Part shown: positions 1 through 7,086 of the stretch, piece by piece
Position numbering within the stretch: position 1 is the first letter of the stretch
Layout: the number at the start of each line of letters is the position of its first letter
Notes under the pieces: generated by a model
The model's database searches: none
The model's input: the letters and a program-made list of their open reading frames with translations, nothing else
What the model was told of the DNA's origin: nothing
Assembly (NCBI GenBank): GCA_964415715.1
Contig: CAYQBK010000093.1
Coordinates: forward strand, 1 to 17,303
From: DALYDK01 sp964415715
GTDB taxonomy: Bacteria; Patescibacteriota; Saccharimonadia; Saccharimonadales; CAIOMD01
Direction of reading: 5' to 3'
Length of the DNA stretch: 17,303 nt
Position numbers and translations under genes: made by a program

Positions 1-42
1 GACATTGGTGTTTATCGGGGTAAGCGAGTGTTTAATCAATAG
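1..42 (+). CDS. Possible C-terminal tail of an unidentified protein (partial)
   Basis: Frame 1 is open from the window edge and ends at TAG at 40-42, giving the 13-residue tail DIGVYRGKRVFNQ. The composition is compatible with a real C-terminus, and the AT-rich, promoter-like spacer that follows fits a gene end here. So short a stretch cannot be identified, and an open run of 13 codons can arise by chance. Confidence 0.3.
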   Translation, partial: DIGVYRGKRVFNQ

Positions 43-91
43 AGATAGATTGCAAAATATAAAAAAACGCTTAAGCTAATATAAAATATTA

Positions 92-131
92 TTGCTTTAT
101 AAATAAACTTGTTGTATTATTGCGTTATAAT
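92..131 (+). promoter_or_regulatory. Candidate sigma70-type promoter for the small membrane protein gene
   Basis: TTGCTT at 92-97 is followed after exactly 17 nt by TATTAT at 115-120. This would start transcription near 127 and give a short leader before the GTG at 153. A perfect TATAAT at 126-131 is an alternative -10, but I see no -35 at the right distance from it. The background is very AT-rich, so chance matches are likely. Confidence 0.4.
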
Positions 132-152
132 TAACTGCGAGGCTCTAGCATT

Positions 153-422
153 GTGTGGTACCAACCATTTTTAATTGCATATCTTGTTCCATCTATTGGT
201 GTGATTGATGTATTATCAAATATTGGCATAGAAAAACAGTTGATAAAATTTTTGATACTAGGGATGATTCCCGGAACAACCATCCAACTAGATTTTTATC
301 CACTTATGGTGCTATTGTTGATGCTAAGCTTTTTTGCGCTAGGGTTAGCTGTATATCGAAACAAATATCGTATCGAAAAGTACTACCAAGACCAAAAAAT
401 GCTAGATTTATTATCTATTTAG
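153..422 (+). CDS. Small hydrophobic membrane protein, function unknown
   Basis: This 89-residue protein is not one I recognise. It has hydrophobic stretches at about residues 5-21, 30-46 and 48-68, followed by a charged tail (69-89) rich in Lys, Arg, Tyr and Gln. That pattern suggests a two- or three-pass inner-membrane protein with a cytoplasmic C-terminus. The frame is closed upstream by TAA at 132-134 and contains no ATG before the GTG at 153, so GTG is the most plausible start. GCGAGG at 138-142 lies about 10 nt upstream and could act as a ribosome binding site. It is the only convincing + strand gene in the window, and its end faces the end of sbcB only 22 nt away. The length and membrane character support a real gene, but no family could be named. 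Confidence 0.6.
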   Translation: MWYQPFLIAYLVPSIGVIDVLSNIGIEKQLIKFLILGMIPGTTIQLDFYPLMVLLLMLSFFALGLAVYRNKYRIEKYYQDQKMLDLLSI

Positions 423-444
423 TTTGTAGATAAACTGATAAAAA

Positions 445-1884
445 TTAATAATTGTATGGTACCAGGCTTTCACCGTATAGTCTCAACTCTTCCAACAAAT
501 ACATTTTTTTACTGTCGGTTGAGTATTTATTGAGTAACTCATTCAATTGTTTAAAATATACCTCTAATTCACCGCCTGGCTGTCCCAACTTGGTCTTAAC
601 ATGCTTGTCCCATTCTATTTTTTCTTCTTCTGTTAAGCTGGTTGGATATTGACGTGCTTTATAGCGTAAAAGTATTTTAGTCAGCCTCGAATCAGCAAAA
701 TCAAAATTTAAATCCGCCAAATCTTCAGAGCTTAAACCCCTCACTATTTGCATTTTTGATTTATCTGAACTATCAAAAAAGCCTTCGTAAAGTTGACTAT
801 CAACATCTGTTTTTTCAGAGCTATATTTTGACTGCTTGGATTTAGCATCTTGGTTAAATATCTCGGCTAGCTTATCGGCAATATCAGTCGATTTAGCAAG
901 CTTATCATAATTCAGCTTAATCGAACTCATATCTATTGATAATCGCTTTTGGTCGTCTACAGACAGAACGCCTAGTGGTGCGATTGCTGGACACTTATTG
1001 GTTTGGAGTAATTTAAACGGAATGGGTGACTCTGTTTTATCATATCTGTTAAAATACCACTTTGCGATCTCGTTAACGGTCATATTTAACACACTCGTCG
1101 GATCATGTCGAAGATCGTAAACAATATAACTCCCGGCTTGATTTGGATGTTCCCCCACTATTACCACAATAGTTGTTTTTTGATACTCACTAGGGTATCG
1201 ACCAGAACAATAAACAAATGGCTTGCCAGCCAATATTAATTTTTCGACTTCTTTTTTTGATCTAATTTCAAACAAATACTTAAACAGTTTTGGTTGATGC
1301 TTTTTTATCATCTTGGCAATAGCGATCGTAGCATTCACATCACTCAATGCATCGTGAGCATTCTGATGATCAAGATTATTAAGTTTGGTTAATAGTTCAA
1401 GTTTATTTACAGGTTTACCATCTCTATCTACAGGCCAATTTATTCCCTCTGGACGCAATGCTCTGGTAATACGAACAATATCTAGCATATCCCATTTTCC
1501 ACGACCTTCACTCCACTGCCATTTATATGCGTCGTAGAAATTTCGATAATTTAAAAATCGCATGAACTCATCATCAAACCTAATAGTGTTAAAGCCTGTA
1601 AATATTGTTCCCGGAAGAGCAATATTGTCATAGAAATACTGCAAAAAATCAGCTTCACTAATACCATCGGCCAATGTTTTTTGAGGAGTAATACCAGTTA
1701 CCAACACTGCTTCTGGGTTTGGCAGGATGTCTGGATTTATTTTAATGTAAATATTATCTGGCTCTCCAATTGGAGTTAAATCAATATCTGTCCGCTGTCC
1801 GGCAAATTGCATTATCTGTCCACGACTGGGTGATAAGCCAGTTGTCTCTAAATCATAAAAGTAAAAGTTATTTTTATATTTCAT
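445..1884 (-). CDS. sbcB: Exodeoxyribonuclease I (ExoI), 3'-5' ssDNA exonuclease
   Basis: ExoI degrades single-stranded DNA from the 3' end and acts in recombination and mismatch repair in the cytoplasm. The 479-residue length matches E. coli ExoI (475). The DEDDh catalytic residues are in place: D11 and E13 in YDLET, D104 in IRFDDE, and H177 and D182 in NAHDALSD. Family blocks such as VTGITPQ (62-68), YRNFYDAY (113-120) and LRPEGINWP (143-151) are recognisable. The C-terminal region retains YEGFF and the RYKAR segment typical of the ExoI C-terminal helical domain. The ATG at 1884 lies 6 nt after the obg stop with no clear Shine-Dalgarno sequence, so translation is probably coupled to obg. 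Family assignment is firm. The true SbcB type is best known from Gammaproteobacteria, so its presence in this background is of phylogenetic interest. Confidence 0.95.
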   Translation of the reverse strand: MKYKNNFYFYDLETTGLSPSRGQIMQFAGQRTDIDLTPIGEPDNIYIKINPDILPNPEAVLVTGITPQKTLADGISEADFLQYFYDNIALPGTIFTGFNTIRFDDEFMRFLNYRNFYDAYKWQWSEGRGKWDMLDIVRITRALRPEGINWPVDRDGKPVNKLELLTKLNNLDHQNAHDALSDVNATIAIAKMIKKHQPKLFKYLFEIRSKKEVEKLILAGKPFVYCSGRYPSEYQKTTIVVIVGEHPNQAGSYIVYDLRHDPTSVLNMTVNEIAKWYFNRYDKTESPIPFKLLQTNKCPAIAPLGVLSVDDQKRLSIDMSSIKLNYDKLAKSTDIADKLAEIFNQDAKSKQSKYSSEKTDVDSQLYEGFFDSSDKSKMQIVRGLSSEDLADLNFDFADSRLTKILLRYKARQYPTSLTEEEKIEWDKHVKTKLGQPGGELEVYFKQLNELLNKYSTDSKKMYLLEELRLYGESLVPYNY

Positions 1885-1890
1885 GACAAA

Positions 1891-3183
1891 TCAATATTTT
1901 ATTTCACCTACCTTAGGGCTACCGATGACTATCTTGGTATCTATAGGTGTTTGTTGTTTTTCAAGGTAACGCAAAATGCCCATTTTCTTCATAATATCTC
2001 GCAGTCTAGCAACACCATGTTCATTATCAAAATCAGTTCGCCGGGCAAACTTTTCTATCTTATGACCTGTCACCAATACATGTTTAGCTTTAACCTGAAC
2101 CTTCCATTTGTCTGGATTGTCTTGTAGTTTTATTATTACTCGCTCCGAATCGGACTTTGATTTGTTTAGTTTATCTTGGGTTTGTTTACTTACAATACGA
2201 TGTAGTACTGCAAGTAAATCATGTGTTAATATGTGTGCCTGGGATGATATTTCATAAATAGATATGTTTTTTTCCGGACTCATCACCTTGAATAATAGCT
2301 GTTTTTGCATTTCTACTATATCACTATCTACTAAATCTATCTTAGTTAATGCAATTACTTCCTGTTTTTGAGCCAGTTCGGGACTATAGCTACTAAGTTC
2401 ATTTCGTATAACCATATAGTCTTTTGCAATATCTTCCGTCGTGGAATCAATCAAATGCAACAGCACGTTACATCTGGAAACGTGACGCAAAAACTCACCA
2501 CCCAGTCCCCGGCCCTGACTCGCACCCTCGATTAACCCAGGTATATCTGCAATAAGTAAAGAACTATCTTTGCCTAGGTCAACCATACCAAGATTTGGTG
2601 TAATTGTAGTAAAAGGATAGTTGGCAATTTCAGGGCGAGCATTGCTTACTACACTCAGAAATGTACTTTTACCCGCATTTGGCAAACCAACTAAACCAAC
2701 ATCTGCTATCATGCGAAGTTCAAATGTGAGATCTAGACTATCGCCCAATTCGCCTTTTTCGGCCACCTTCGGCGCCTGCCTAACTGAAGATGTAAAATGA
2801 GCATTGCCAAATCCACCATCTCCACCTTTAGCTAAAACAAATTCATCATCGTCATTGTTTAAGTCAGCAACGATTTCATTACCTGTATCGTCTAGAATAA
2901 CCGTTCCAACTGGGACGCTAATTACAAGGTTTTTACCCGATCTACCATGGCGGTTGGCTTTGCTACCATTTTGACCATCTTCTGCTTTTATCAGCTTTGT
3001 GTAACGAAACTTTGCAAGAGTATTTTCGTTACGACTCGCCCTGACAATTACATCGCCACCATAACCACCATCACCTCCATCTGGGCCACCCTTGTCGACA
3101 TATATTTCATGCCGAAAACTAACAGCTCCATCGCCACCTTTGCCAGCTTTTACTTTTACTTTAACCTTATCTACAAACATCAA
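1891..3183 (-). CDS. obg: Obg/CgtA family GTPase
   Basis: Obg is an essential ribosome-associated GTPase involved in 50S assembly and stress control. The order is canonical. A glycine-rich Obg fold spans about 1-158, with repeated GGDGG-type segments. The G domain has G1 GLPNAGKST (166-174), G2 TTI (192-194), G3 DIPG (213-216), G4 TKID (280-283) and G5 SSQ (313-315). A C-terminal OCT-type domain spans about 345-430. The length (430) is close to B. subtilis Obg (428). The frame can open at TTG 3183 or ATG 3180. I prefer ATG 3180, because TATAAT (3194-3189) sits 8 nt before it and no Shine-Dalgarno sequence is present, which suggests a leaderless transcript. It follows the FemAB-type gene by 31 nt and precedes sbcB by 6 nt. 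Confidence 0.97.
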   Translation of the reverse strand: MMFVDKVKVKVKAGKGGDGAVSFRHEIYVDKGGPDGGDGGYGGDVIVRASRNENTLAKFRYTKLIKAEDGQNGSKANRHGRSGKNLVISVPVGTVILDDTGNEIVADLNNDDDEFVLAKGGDGGFGNAHFTSSVRQAPKVAEKGELGDSLDLTFELRMIADVGLVGLPNAGKSTFLSVVSNARPEIANYPFTTITPNLGMVDLGKDSSLLIADIPGLIEGASQGRGLGGEFLRHVSRCNVLLHLIDSTTEDIAKDYMVIRNELSSYSPELAQKQEVIALTKIDLVDSDIVEMQKQLLFKVMSPEKNISIYEISSQAHILTHDLLAVLHRIVSKQTQDKLNKSKSDSERVIIKLQDNPDKWKVQVKAKHVLVTGHKIEKFARRTDFDNEHGVARLRDIMKKMGILRYLEKQQTPIDTKIVIGSPKVGEIKY

Positions 3184-3188
3184 TTGTT

Positions 3189-3194
3189 ATTATA
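3189..3194 (-). promoter_or_regulatory. TATAAT -10 hexamer just upstream of obg (leaderless promoter candidate)
   Basis: A perfect TATAAT on the minus strand ends 8 nt before the obg ATG (3180). That would place the transcription start at or within 1-2 nt of the start codon. The matching -35 position falls on the end of the upstream gene and is weak. No Shine-Dalgarno sequence lies in between. Confidence 0.45.
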
Positions 3195-3214
3195 ACTTTT
3201 TATCTGTTATATAA

Positions 3215-4174
3215 CTACCTTAGTTTTCGCATTGCTGTAAGTAGTGAATATTTAAATCTATTTGTTGGTTTTTCCCAAGTGCCACTATATTGAAAATCTT
3301 GACCACCAAATGATCTTTTAAACCGAGAAAAACCAGCCCAGCGATGTGTAGATGGAGCATCTTTTGGAGCAACACCAAAAAAATCAAAAATTTTAATATT
3401 ATTTTTGTGAGCATTTTCCAGTAGAAACATTACTAGTGAGGCATTGGCATTAATGCGCAGTTCTCTGGCTTTATCAAATGAGCCAGCATGCATATAATAT
3501 CTCACCCCAGACTCCAAATCATCAACGAATAGTATACCAACAACTGGGTTATTATCATAAACAGCATAGGCAATGCCAATAAATTTTTCAGGTCCAAGTG
3601 TTTTTAGTAGTTTGCAATAATATTTTTCGGCATGAAAGATAGATTTTGTACGAGAAGCAGTTTCACGCATCATTTCAGCAAATGGCTCAACCTCGTCTGG
3701 GCTATAAGATATCCTGAATTCTAGGCCATTTTTAGTTGCTTTATTGTAGGCATATTTGTTTGTTTTTGAAATGTCTTGTCTAACTTGCTCCCATGGCCTA
3801 TTTAAGTCTATCAGGAGCGTTAAATCGGGCTGTGATGTCCTAGAGTGCTTTTTGTAGCCATAGCTGTCATAGCTAGGCTCATGGCCTTCGTAAGCCATAT
3901 AGGGCTCGATACGTACATAATCAACCTTCTTTTGTTTAGCTAGTTTATCTAGCTCTATCAGGGCAGACTCTAGACCCTGTTCATTATAATATGTAGGTCC
4001 GTATGGCAAATACAACCTATTAAATACTCGACCCACCCTGCCATCACCATGCTCAAGTATCGCAAGAAATTCCCAACCATCACCAGCTCTAGCAAAAACT
4101 GTATGATCAAGTTGTTTTTGAAACTTTGCCCATTGGCTGCTTTGGAGAAAATGTCTGTTTGTTATTCTATTCAC
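3215..4174 (-). CDS. FemAB/FemX-type peptidoglycan bridge aminoacyl ligase (GNAT fold)
   Basis: Fem ligases use aminoacyl-tRNA to add amino acids to the side chain of lipid II, building the interpeptide bridge on the cytoplasmic face of the membrane. The 319-residue protein shows the Fem pattern: an N-terminal entry resembling SSQWAKFQK (12-20), a YLPYGP block (55-60), and the C-terminal signature DFFGVAP (264-270) followed by GFSRFKRSFGG (281-291). The second subdomain contains IGIAYAVYDNNPVVGILF (199-216), the usual strand pair of the acetyltransferase-like fold. The long coiled-coil insertion of staphylococcal FemA is absent, which is closer to FemX and to environmental Fem proteins. The start is GTG at 4174, 29 nt after the LysM-CHAP gene, with no obvious Shine-Dalgarno sequence. 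Substrate amino acid cannot be told from sequence. Confidence 0.88.
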   Translation of the reverse strand: MNRITNRHFLQSSQWAKFQKQLDHTVFARAGDGWEFLAILEHGDGRVGRVFNRLYLPYGPTYYNEQGLESALIELDKLAKQKKVDYVRIEPYMAYEGHEPSYDSYGYKKHSRTSQPDLTLLIDLNRPWEQVRQDISKTNKYAYNKATKNGLEFRISYSPDEVEPFAEMMRETASRTKSIFHAEKYYCKLLKTLGPEKFIGIAYAVYDNNPVVGILFVDDLESGVRYYMHAGSFDKARELRINANASLVMFLLENAHKNNIKIFDFFGVAPKDAPSTHRWAGFSRFKRSFGGQDFQYSGTWEKPTNRFKYSLLTAMRKLR

Positions 4175-4203
4175 AAGATTTATTTTGTACTTAAGCCATG
4201 AGT

Positions 4204-5298
4204 TTATCTGTATATGTAATTAGGGTATTGGCCAACAGGAACTCTAGCAAAACCAACTCGACCAAATCCAGCTATACCGTTCATATCAGATATTGTCATA
4301 GTTCCATCATCATGAACTTCTTCAACAATACCAACATGTCCATAATATCCTGCTCCAGTTTGGAAGATAGCCCCTGAAACTGGAACTGAACTAACTGTCC
4401 AGCCACTAGCCCGAGCTCTACTAGCCCAAGTATTTGCATTACCCCAATTGTTTGGAACCGATACTCTAGAGGCAGCATACCAAGTGCAATATCCTGGTGA
4501 ATAGCCATTACCACCGTAGTTAGCAACGAAAGCATAAGTAGCCGCAGCAACTGTACCGCTACTAACAGGTGCGCCAGTAGTATTCCTGGTGACAGTAGCA
4601 ACCTGAGCAGGGGCTGGGTCAGCAGGCTTTTTGCCGTCAGGTATTAAAATATTCTCACCCACAGGCAATGTGCCCGTTAACTCAATATCATTGAAGGCAA
4701 CAATTTGTTCTTTGGATGTACTATATTTAGAAGCTAAACTGTCTACTGTATCACCGGCCTTCACCTGGTAAACCACACCATTTCTAGGAGGTATGGTTAT
4801 GTCTGTTGCAGTCGTAAAAGTATCAGCCGTAAGATTATTTGACCATTTTATGGTGTCGGTGTTGACACCATATTTATTGGCAATATCAGCTAAGGTTTCG
4901 CCAGGTTGAGCTGTGTATTTTGTAATATCTTGTCGAGATTTAGAGCCACCAGCTACTAGTTGCGGTTTTCCAACTACTGCTTCAGTTGTAGTAGCTTGAC
5001 TGATCTGAGCTTTGGCAGAATCAGCCTGGTTAACAACCGGGATAACCTCTGGTATATTAACTGCTTGAGCAATATTAACTGCAATATCTGCTGACGACAC
5101 AGTGTCAAGTGGAGCTGCCGCCTGACTAGTGGTCGTCTGATTAAATAATGTTTTAGTGTCTGAACCACTAACTTTGTTTTGGCCGATGCCAATAACCGCA
5201 ACAACTGATATAGCAATAGTAATATTTGCAATAAATAGCGCGTGTCGCTTAAATGATTTCTTCGTTCGTTTGACTTTTAGCTTGGTTGCCTTGGTCAT
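4204..5298 (-). CDS. Membrane-anchored or secreted LysM-LysM-CHAP peptidoglycan hydrolase
   Basis: This 364-residue protein is predicted to cut peptidoglycan outside the membrane. A basic N-terminus (residues 4-19) and a hydrophobic helix (20-38) form a signal peptide or anchor. A low-complexity linker rich in Ala, Thr, Val and Gln follows. Two LysM repeats sit at about 127-170 and 177-220, with motifs QPGETLADIANKYGV and KAGDTVDSLASKYST. The C-terminal CHAP domain (about 265-362) has its nucleophile Cys271 in YCTWYA and His321 in GHVGIVE; Asn340 may complete the triad. NlpC/P60 is a related alternative, but the CxWYA pattern favours CHAP. The gene follows a structured leader of about 270 nt and heads the run LysM-CHAP, FemAB-type, obg, sbcB. 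Near the ATG the only ribosome-binding candidate is GGGA, about 9 nt upstream. Confidence 0.93.
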   Translation of the reverse strand: MTKATKLKVKRTKKSFKRHALFIANITIAISVVAVIGIGQNKVSGSDTKTLFNQTTTSQAAAPLDTVSSADIAVNIAQAVNIPEVIPVVNQADSAKAQISQATTTEAVVGKPQLVAGGSKSRQDITKYTAQPGETLADIANKYGVNTDTIKWSNNLTADTFTTATDITIPPRNGVVYQVKAGDTVDSLASKYSTSKEQIVAFNDIELTGTLPVGENILIPDGKKPADPAPAQVATVTRNTTGAPVSSGTVAAATYAFVANYGGNGYSPGYCTWYAASRVSVPNNWGNANTWASRARASGWTVSSVPVSGAIFQTGAGYYGHVGIVEEVHDDGTMTISDMNGIAGFGRVGFARVPVGQYPNYIYR

Positions 5299-5570
5299 AT
5301 TTTTTGTTCCCAGTTTTGGGTAGTTTGTGTTTGTGTTTGTAGTTAGAACTTTGGATGGACCTGAGGCCGTTGTTAGGTTACTAATACAATTCTCCCGATC
5401 CTATGGATCATTTCGTAAGACTACCGTTTAATTAATATTCTAATTCGGTGGCGGAGCTAATCGACTTGCTCCGTGGCCCTATATAGCCATTGATTAACAG
5501 CTGATAGTCTACGACCGATTTTGGACAAAGAACTTTTTGTTCTTTAGCGATATAATCACCAAAAATCGTA
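5299..5570 (-). ncRNA. Structured 5' leader of the LysM-CHAP gene (candidate riboswitch or cis-regulatory RNA, class unknown)
   Basis: This gene-free stretch between the TTGACA promoter and the hydrolase start can form several compatible stems on the minus-strand RNA. CGATTTTTGG (5568-5559) pairs with CCAAAATCG (5524-5516) with one bulge. Inside it AAAGAAC (5545-5539) pairs with GTTCTTT (5533-5527) around an A5 loop. AGACTATC (5510-5503) pairs with GGTAGTCT (5425-5418) and encloses TGGC/GCCA (5489-5486/5477-5474) and CGGAGC/GCTCCG (5473-5468/5457-5452), forming a multibranch loop. GATCC/GGATC (5409-5405/5401-5397) forms a further hairpin. The last 80 nt are A/C-rich and mostly unpaired, apart from CCCA/TGGG just before the start. 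Cell-wall hydrolases are classic targets of the c-di-AMP (ydaO) riboswitch, but I do not see its GGGGUGAAUC or CAGCUAACCUCG signatures. Confidence 0.5.
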
Positions 5571-5576
5571 CTTATT

Positions 5577-5605
5577 AGTCTATATTTTTACATTTAGATT
5601 GTCAA
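5577..5605 (-). promoter_or_regulatory. Promoter of the LysM-CHAP leader (TTGACA-N17-TAGACT)
   Basis: On the minus strand a consensus -35 TTGACA (5605-5600) is followed after 17 nt by TAGACT (5582-5577), so transcription would start near 5570. The -10 matches only three consensus positions, but the -35 is perfect and the spacing optimal. It lies just downstream of the mltG stop (5648) and so separates the two operons. Confidence 0.55.
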
Positions 5606-5620
5606 GCTTTGGGGCTACAT

Positions 5621-5629
5621 TTATCCACA
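5621..5629 (+). promoter_or_regulatory. DnaA-box match (TTATCCACA)
   Basis: This is a perfect match to the DnaA consensus TTATCCACA, located 15 nt upstream of the -35 box of the LysM-CHAP promoter. Another perfect match is at 15840-15848, also upstream of an envelope gene. A single 9-mer may be chance; a regulatory rather than origin role is the more economical reading. Confidence 0.35.
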
Positions 5630-5647
5630 CATAACAGTGGTAATTGG

Positions 5648-6691
5648 CTAGTAAGTGCTACATTTTTTTTGACAATATTGTTTGGCTAATGCATCATGCT
5701 CTTCAAGTGTATTCGCAAAATATGTTTTACCATTGTCTCCGGCAACAAAAAATAAATATTGGGCTTGTGATGGGTATGCAGCCGCTTGAAGAGATGACTT
5801 TGAAACATTGCTTATTGGGCCAGGCGGTAAACCTTTTATCCGATACGTATTATATGGTGAGTTTAGGGTGTTTGTAGGCTCCACACCGAGCAAATATGCT
5901 CCATAATGATATGTTACATCCGACTGTAGATTCATGTCTTTTTTGAGTCGATTATAAAACACAGCTGCAATATCACGCTTGTCGGCTTCACCCGAGGCTT
6001 CTTTTTCAATAATTGAGGCTAGTGTAATTCCCTGATATATCGTTAAACCGTTTTTCTGAAAAGCATCTATAACATCTGGAGATAACGCTTTTGCCATTTC
6101 ACCTAAAGATTGCTCGATAATTTGGTTTGGTTTGGTGGTAGTATCTAGATTAAAAGTGTCAGGAAATATATATCCCTCGAGATTTTGGCTGGCAGGTTTC
6201 GCGACTAATGCAGGGTGATTTGCGTAGTTGTTGGCTAAAAATGCTTGCTCGACCTCTTGTTTACTAAATCCACTGTCTAGAAATTTCTGTTTAATTTGGT
6301 CGAGTCGCTTACCTGGCAATATGGTAAATTGTTTTGTTGCAACATCGCCAGATGTTAGAGCGTTAACAACTTCATTGGTGGTTTTTGAACTGTCTAGTTC
6401 ATAGTGACCAGCTTGAAGTTTATTCATCAAACCACGTTGACGCAGGTACCATAGAAAGGCCTGAGAGTTGCGAATAATCTTAGCGTCTTGTAGTTTGGAT
6501 GATATCTGCTGGGGTGATTGTCCTTTTTCTATGTCTACGGAAATTACATTGCTACTAGTAGTGACTGGTTTAAGTTGCTGTTTGTACCAGTACTGGACAC
6601 CAACAGCTAAAGCAACAAACAAAACAATTGCAGACAAACAGCTAAAAAGCAATATCTTTTTTAAACTGGCTTTTTTTCTGGTGATTTTCAT
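5648..6691 (-). CDS. mltG: Endolytic murein transglycosylase MltG
   Basis: MltG is a membrane-bound lytic transglycosylase that cleaves nascent glycan strands and limits their length. The 347-residue length matches the family (E. coli 340). A cytoplasmic basic N-terminus (1-12) precedes one transmembrane helix (about 13-34). A LysM-like region follows, then the YceG/MltG catalytic domain. The catalytic Glu is E229 in LASIIEKEA (224-232). Other family blocks are LEGYIFPDTF (171-180), YNTY (280-283) and GLPPGPI (287-293). The ATG at 6691 overlaps the ruvX stop by 4 nt (ATGA), so the two are translationally coupled; ruvX-mltG adjacency is common in bacteria. Two C-terminal Cys (340, 344) are unusual. 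No convincing terminator follows the stop. Confidence 0.96.
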   Translation of the reverse strand: MKITRKKASLKKILLFSCLSAIVLFVALAVGVQYWYKQQLKPVTTSSNVISVDIEKGQSPQQISSKLQDAKIIRNSQAFLWYLRQRGLMNKLQAGHYELDSSKTTNEVVNALTSGDVATKQFTILPGKRLDQIKQKFLDSGFSKQEVEQAFLANNYANHPALVAKPASQNLEGYIFPDTFNLDTTTKPNQIIEQSLGEMAKALSPDVIDAFQKNGLTIYQGITLASIIEKEASGEADKRDIAAVFYNRLKKDMNLQSDVTYHYGAYLLGVEPTNTLNSPYNTYRIKGLPPGPISNVSKSSLQAAAYPSQAQYLFFVAGDNGKTYFANTLEEHDALAKQYCQKKCSTY

Positions 6692-7086
6692 GTCTTTAAA
6701 TAATCCTCTAATATTATACAGGCCGCTACAGCATCAAGCATGGCTGGTTGATTATCACAACCATATTGCTTCATAGCCGACTCAGCAGTTACGGTAGACA
6801 ATGTTTCGTCCTGAAGGGTAAATTTTATACCACCAAGCTGAGATTCAACAAAATTTCTGACACTATTAGATTGATCTGTCTCAATACCTGCCAGACTACG
6901 TGGTAACCCAACAACCAATAAATCAATTTGATATTCAGATATTATGTTGTCTAGGTTGTTTCTAAACATGCTATCATTCTGCAAAACAGTCACTGGCTGT
7001 GGAAGTTTTGCAATCATATTTACTCTTGCTACTCCAATACGCTTATTGCCAATATCCAGACCTAAAACGTTACTAATTTGTGCCAT
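6688..7086 (-). CDS. ruvX: RuvX/YqgF RNase H-like nuclease (putative pre-16S rRNA nuclease, Holliday junction resolvase homolog)
   Basis: YqgF proteins have an RNase H fold. They are implicated in 16S rRNA 5' maturation and by homology in Holliday junction resolution. The 132-residue length fits the family (E. coli 138). The acidic residues are present: D11 in LGLDIG, E94 in DETLST and D118 in LDAVAA. VVGLPRSLAG (58-67) corresponds to the family VVGLP block. The ATG at 7086 lies inside the end of the upstream membrane-protein gene (14-nt overlap). There is no Shine-Dalgarno sequence, but TATAAT at 7100-7095 lies 8 nt before the ATG, so an internal leaderless promoter is possible in addition to operon read-through. 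Confidence 0.93.
   Translation of the reverse strand: MAQISNVLGLDIGNKRIGVARVNMIAKLPQPVTVLQNDSMFRNNLDNIISEYQIDLLVVGLPRSLAGIETDQSNSVRNFVESQLGGIKFTLQDETLSTVTAESAMKQYGCDNQPAMLDAVAACIILEDYLKT

Noticed and set aside
423..444. Bidirectional terminator between the + strand membrane gene and sbcB
   Set aside because: Only a 5-bp AGTTT/AAACT stem with no proper U-run is present at the convergent junction, too weak to annotate.
5299..5647. Standard ydaO/c-di-AMP riboswitch upstream of the LysM-CHAP gene
   Set aside because: The gene context fits and AUCGCU occurs once, but the conserved GGGGUGAAUC and CAGCUAACCUCG segments are missing, so only a generic structured leader is claimed.
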